This document shows, in pieces, positions 59,858-64,000 of a stretch of 64,000 nt of DNA. Every line of letters begins with the position of its first letter. Positions within the stretch are counted from its first letter, which is position 1. The notes under the pieces are model-generated. The model was not told the origin of the DNA, did no database searches, and saw only the letters and a program-made list of their open reading frames with translations. Source of the stretch: Pelodera strongyloides (taxonomy: Eukaryota; Nematoda; Chromadorea; Rhabditida; Rhabditidae); contig JAANDG010000255.1 of assembly GCA_036852015.1 (NCBI GenBank), positions 1 through 64,000 of the forward strand. Direction: 5' to 3'. The position numbers were made by a program, and so were the translations under genes.

Positions 59858-62800
59858 TCAATAAACTCCCGGTATCAATCGATATGGCACTTTTTGACAG
59901 TATTGTATCCAATAGGTGCCTGCAAAGAAATAAATATGAATCACAGGTTGACATTCGCTTTGAACTTAGCGAAATACCGGCCGGTTTTTGAAACACATCG
60001 CGTATACCAGCATTCGTATGCAGCTTATGCTTATTCAAATGAACATAAATTGCAACAAAAAAAAAACCAGCCAAGTTCGAGTTACTTATCATGCATACGT
60101 AAGAATTCAGTTTCCCTCGACGCGTTTCAAAAACGGCCGCACTTTCGCTTTGAAACAAATGAAGCAGTCACATTGACGTTGATCCTCGTTTTTTTATGGC
60201 ACATATAATAGTAAGTTTTTTTCATACAAAGTTTAAAAACGACGTGCCATGCCACTTTAAAATTTGGCCAACCTACCGTATTTTAGCAAACATCGATTTT
60301 CGTCATTTAATGTCCGCGCAAGTAGATACACTGTGATGAAAATAGCGGGGAAGTAACACAATAAGGGCTGAAATAGAATAATATTATGATTAAACGTATA
60401 TAGCATAAAAACGAGCGCCGTTGGCCTACGAAAAAGTAAAATTATTTTGTGTTTTCAGAAAACAAAAAAAGAGGCAATAACCAGTCCATGGATGCTAGTG
60501 GCAGAAGCGGATAGTCTACGTCTTGAGGTGTTTAAAGTTTTTTTAGGCGAAATACATTCGCAGTTTAACACTTTGTACCGTACAACGTGAAACTTGGCGA
60601 CATCGCCGCGCCAAAAATGAGGGTCCGCCACAGCAGCGCCGCGCACTCCGCCTAAGGTGCGCGGCGGGTGCGCCGGAGTGCGCGAATGGTAAATGGCGCA
60701 CCTACGGCGGTCTCAGGGCGCATCTGGAGCGCACCTACGGCGGACTTGCCGTGGACCCTACGAAAAGTTCGCCGCAGGTTCGCCCAACTGAGTCGAATAT
60801 CCTTTCGCGCACCTGTGGCGCGTCTACCGCGCGCTCTAGGCGCAGTGCGCCGCCCCGCTGTGGCGGACACTCATTTTTGGCGCGGCGATGTCGCCAAGTT
60901 TCCCCAGTGTACGTAACGTCCTGTACGGGTATTTATGAAAAAGTTTATGAAAAAATGAGATAAATGTACCCGGAAATTACACAAACCATAGGTTTGTTTA
61001 ACTTATGAAAGCAATAAAATACGAATAAATATTCACCTGCCAATTTTGTAGTGCACAAAATGACCAGAAAATCACACATTCACACAAGTAGTTTGGGTGC
61101 CGGCATATGCCCCAATAGCCACTACCTAAACAAAGTTTTAACAAAACAACGTGAGAGAGCGCTTTTGGCACACAATTTTGGAGTCGGCGCCTTGATGGCG
61201 CACAAGGGCGCGGTGCCAAAGCCTGTACTGAAGGACGTAAGTGTGCCAATCGAGAGGTTACACAAATGTAATATTTTATAATCTTACCTAAAAGTAGATT
61301 GGCTGACGACTCCCCAGTGTCAGTCTTGAATTTTGCCGTAATAAAGTACGGGTCTCGGTGGTTGATTTTCAAAAGACCTAAAACACTAATTGATATTTTT
61401 TGTTTCTTTTCCCATTAATTTTCTTCCCAGTTAGCAGTTAGCCCCTAATTAATACGCACGTAGGGAAGGTGAGGCACTAGACAAGATCAAGAACTCTGAA
61501 AGTACCAAAAAATTAACGTAATATGCAAAGTTTTATTCGCTGACCGGAGCCTAAGCACAAAACTGCTGAACCTTTATAAACTCTATTCATTCACATTTTA
61601 CATTAACAACATTTGTCATCTGGAACTCGTCACCTGTGCTCAGGACCTCTGCGGAGCACGTCATAAAGAGCGTAAGAAGAAATTTAAAATTTTCGAATGT
61701 ACTGTACCTTTCATAGCTCGAAACTGATACTTTTGTCGATCGATCTCACAGACTAAGTAAGTGGCGAATAGGGCAACCAAAGTATAGACGATACACGCAA
61801 CCAGAGATACGCTACGGTTTTGTTGCACGATTACTGTCATTGGTGTAGTATACAGAATAGGGAAGAAGACCTGGAATTAGCATATGTAGAGAGTTTCAGA
61901 ATAAAGAGGTCGCAGGTTCGACACCAGCCGCTGAGAAATTAACGCCACATTATGCAGTTATCCTTGTTGCTCATGGAATGTCAAAACATTTCATCACAGC
62001 GCCAACTCAGAAAACATAACGTATACCCATTACCCTTGAAGAACATAACTTACCCATTACCCTTGAAGAACATAACTTATAAAAGCTACTGAAGCTTCGC
62101 GGGTAGCACTTCGCACATTTATCTGGCAAAAGGTGTGCAGCGGACCCTTTTTTTGCTCCGCACACTGTTAATCATAACAATTGGGTTGCGCTAAAATCAC
62201 TAAGCCTAGATCCTATCCTACGCCTAAGGAAAACCTTAATATATTACCTACCAGATCACCCCAAATCCGATAAAGTCCGCATTTTGCTCTTCGCGAGTCC
62301 AATGCGTTTAGCATCAAATCTTCATTCCAGATAGTTTTTGTGATGTAAACGAGTTGAACAAGGGCGCAACATGCCGAGGATACTGTAAGAATTGTTATTA
62401 TAAGTGTTCGATAAGGCTATGCCCGTAGAACACTCATTATTATGTAACTGCGCCGCGCACATAATGATGGCGCACACGTGGCACACTTGACCACAGGTGC
62501 GCCAAAGTTGCACACTTTTCGCACACGCAAGGACCCAGTTTGGTAGCGACTTCGCGAAAGTTGTTGCATTTGTAATGACGGTGTCTGATGCTACGATATT
62601 CACAAACGCGCAAACACAAACAAAAACCGCTCACTTTGCACCTCTCCCTCAATATGTTTCTGGTAGAATAGAGCGGAAATAGTGTGGATCGACCATAGGA
62701 CGAAAGTGATTCGCGTTCTCGAAAAGTGTTTCACATCAACGTCGGCGATTATCGGATACACTTCGACGCCGAAGAAGAACTCGGAGACGCTGTCGACTGA

Positions 62801-63854
62801 AAAAATATTGTTAAATCAGCAATTTTTTACAGTGAACACCTGCAAACATGTTGCACAGGTAAGCGGTTCTACACATTAGGCGGTACCTGACGGAAAAAAA
62901 TATGCCGCTATGCTATGCAGGGATAAATCGTGCGATAAGGTGCACAGTACCAATGTGGAACCTTTTTTTCTCGCGATGTGCCAACAGATGCGGTAAACGA
63001 GTTACATTGCATGTTTTTCAACAAAGCGGGATAATGCGGGTTTATACTCAGATCCACGAACGCGCGTATACTTTCTCGAAAACACATCGCGCGGGTAGCC
63101 GTAACCGCACAGCGCGGGTAGCAAATAATGCGTAACCGCATCGTGCGGGTAGCGCACAATGCGTGACCGCGTTGCGCGGGTAGCGAAAAATAAGCTCGCG
63201 GATAGCCTCGGATCCATTTTTAGGGGTCTAGCCGCAACCGTGCCGCGCGCACGTGAACGTACTAGTTCATAGGACAAAGCTCTTATCTCCCCTTCAGCAG
63301 TATACTCAGGAAACTAAGTTGGAAAGAATAAACAGCTCCTTACTTGTATTATGCTCCCCAAATCTATAGGCACAGTAGAGTCCGAGCATGGCAATCATTG
63401 AAATAATGCACATACATCCAATAATACCGGGAAAGTGGAGGAAAAAGAGATCCGGTCTGAAAAAAACATATTAAAAACATCTATTAATCTATTAAATTAC
63501 AAGTGAATGCTGACCAAGTATCCCAAAGATTCTGTGTGATTCTGTCAATACTACCGTATTTCTGCACGAAACTTGTATATATAATATGAAAAAAAAAATC
63601 GCGTAATTCCAAAATACTGTGTAAATTTTCACCATACTTGGAAACCCCATAAAATAAAAGAGCGTGTCCATGAATTTCAAGACAATATTTTCCACTTCTC
63701 CCTATATTTACGAAATTTTTATTTAGGAAAGACAATAAACTTTAAATAAATTCTAAAACTTGAAACCTATAAAACTTGAGGGCTGCTCCGAGAGGATATA
63801 ATAGAGAGATGAGAAGAACGGCACTAGATCCATTCACGGCTTTTTGGTGGTTTC
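59858..63854 (-). CDS. Sterol reductase of the ERG4/ERG24 family (DHCR7/TM7SF2/LBR-like), 5' end missing
   Basis: There are nine exons on the minus strand: 63767-63854, 63344-63456, 62635-62796, 62252-62382, 61708-61870, 61288-61377, 61037-61125, 60277-60367 and 59858-59919. Phases agree at every junction, giving 329 residues plus a stop. The first listed exon is internal (it starts mid-codon), so the N-terminal exon or exons lie beyond 64000. Family marks in order are FFFGVEVYPIIADVD, WNEDLMLNALD, GLYRIWGDLVFFPILYT, RQKYQFR, GSGYWGICRHPNYLCE, DENRCLLKYG and YCQKVPYRLIPGVY at the end. These enzymes use NADPH to reduce sterol ring or side-chain double bonds in the ER membrane. DHCR7 (delta-7) is the nearest in memory, but delta-14 cannot be excluded. 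Nematodes need dietary sterol, so a role in modifying it is likely. Confidence 0.9.
59963..60154. repeat. Inverted-repeat element A in the last sterol reductase intron
   Basis: TTAGCGAAATACCGGCCGG at the left and CGGCCGCACTTTCGCTTTGA at the right. About 190 bases, diverged at the ends. Confidence 0.85.
60590..60901. repeat. GC-rich inverted-repeat element in a sterol reductase intron
   Basis: The left arm starts AACTTGGCGACATCGCCGCG and the right arm ends with its complement, CGCGGCGATGTCGCCAAGTT. The arms are about 40 bases with a GC-rich centre of GGCGCACCTACGGCGG-type repeats. It stands out sharply from the AT-rich intron. Confidence 0.85.
63040..63200. repeat. Short GCGCGGGTAGC repeat array
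   Basis: Five to six units of the form GCGCGGGTAGC...ATGCGTAACCGC lie in tandem inside a sterol reductase intron. Confidence 0.75.
63513..63652. repeat. GTTTCCAAGTATCCC repeat, reverse copy
   Basis: Same family as 23398-23552. It contains TGTCAATACTACCGTATTTC and ends near ACTTGGAAACCCC. Another partial copy begins at 63973 (GTTTCCAAGTATCCCAAAAA) and runs off the window. Confidence 0.75.
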
Positions 63855-64000
63855 CTGCAAATTAGATTTGTATAAGACGAGGGGGAGTTATAATTAAAAA
63901 ATACATAAAGAGGGGGAGGGGCTTAACAAATAGCACATAATATGGGCGTGGTTTTAATTTAGCGTGTATAATAGCGTTTCCAAGTATCCCAAAAATTCGG

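Noticed and set aside
61900..61935. tRNA 3'-half-like sequence (GGTCGCAGGTTCGACACC)
   Set aside because: No A box or 5' half is present, and it lies against a coding exon, so it is a chance match or a tiny remnant.

Overview
The window is nuclear DNA from a nematode, most likely a rhabditid. Genes are split by many GT-AG introns whose acceptors are mostly T-rich and end in TTTCAG. Candidate spliced-leader acceptors lie just upstream of start codons. One gene is an unmistakable EGL-9 (HIF prolyl hydroxylase) with the worm-style MYND finger, and another is a nematode chemoreceptor. Introns and spacers are AT-rich and full of short inverted-repeat elements. The species cannot be told from the sequence.

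Layout. (1) 1-5017 (-): a tandem duplication of a gene for a cysteine-rich secreted protein. The right copy is whole but changes frame once; the left copy is cut by the window edge. (2) 7107-7681 (+): a 73-residue two-helix membrane protein of Yos1/IER3IP1 type. About 140 bases later comes cogc-4 (7881-17569, 22 exons), the COG4 subunit of the Golgi tethering complex. The spacing and the splice acceptor between them look like a nematode operon of two ER-Golgi trafficking genes. (3) 17570-24061: no gene found, many inverted-repeat elements. (4) 24062-27731: a full-length, frame-broken non-LTR retrotransposon with a target-site duplication. Its protein begins with a 2A-type ribosome-skipping motif and a PHD-like finger, ahead of endonuclease and reverse transcriptase. 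(5) 28461-50793 (+): egl-9 in 22 exons, with a 10.5-kb first intron and a candidate second first exon at 37252 that would give a MYND-less protein. (6) 54532-57240 (+): a seven-helix chemoreceptor of SRH/SRI type with all introns in phase 0, flanked by an inverted pair of repeats. (7) 59858-63854 (-): a sterol reductase of the ERG4/ERG24 (DHCR7/LBR/TM7SF2) family, nine exons, with its N-terminus beyond the right edge.

The splice models for the Yos1-like gene, cogc-4, egl-9, the chemoreceptor and the sterol reductase were built by hand. I checked the reading phase across every junction. Family assignments rest on remembered family motifs, not on database searches. The repeats include at least five kinds of inverted-repeat element with TTAA-like ends, two Leu/Ser-type tRNA-like sequences set in GC-rich palindromic DNA, and one pol III-type tRNA-like sequence with a His-like anticodon.
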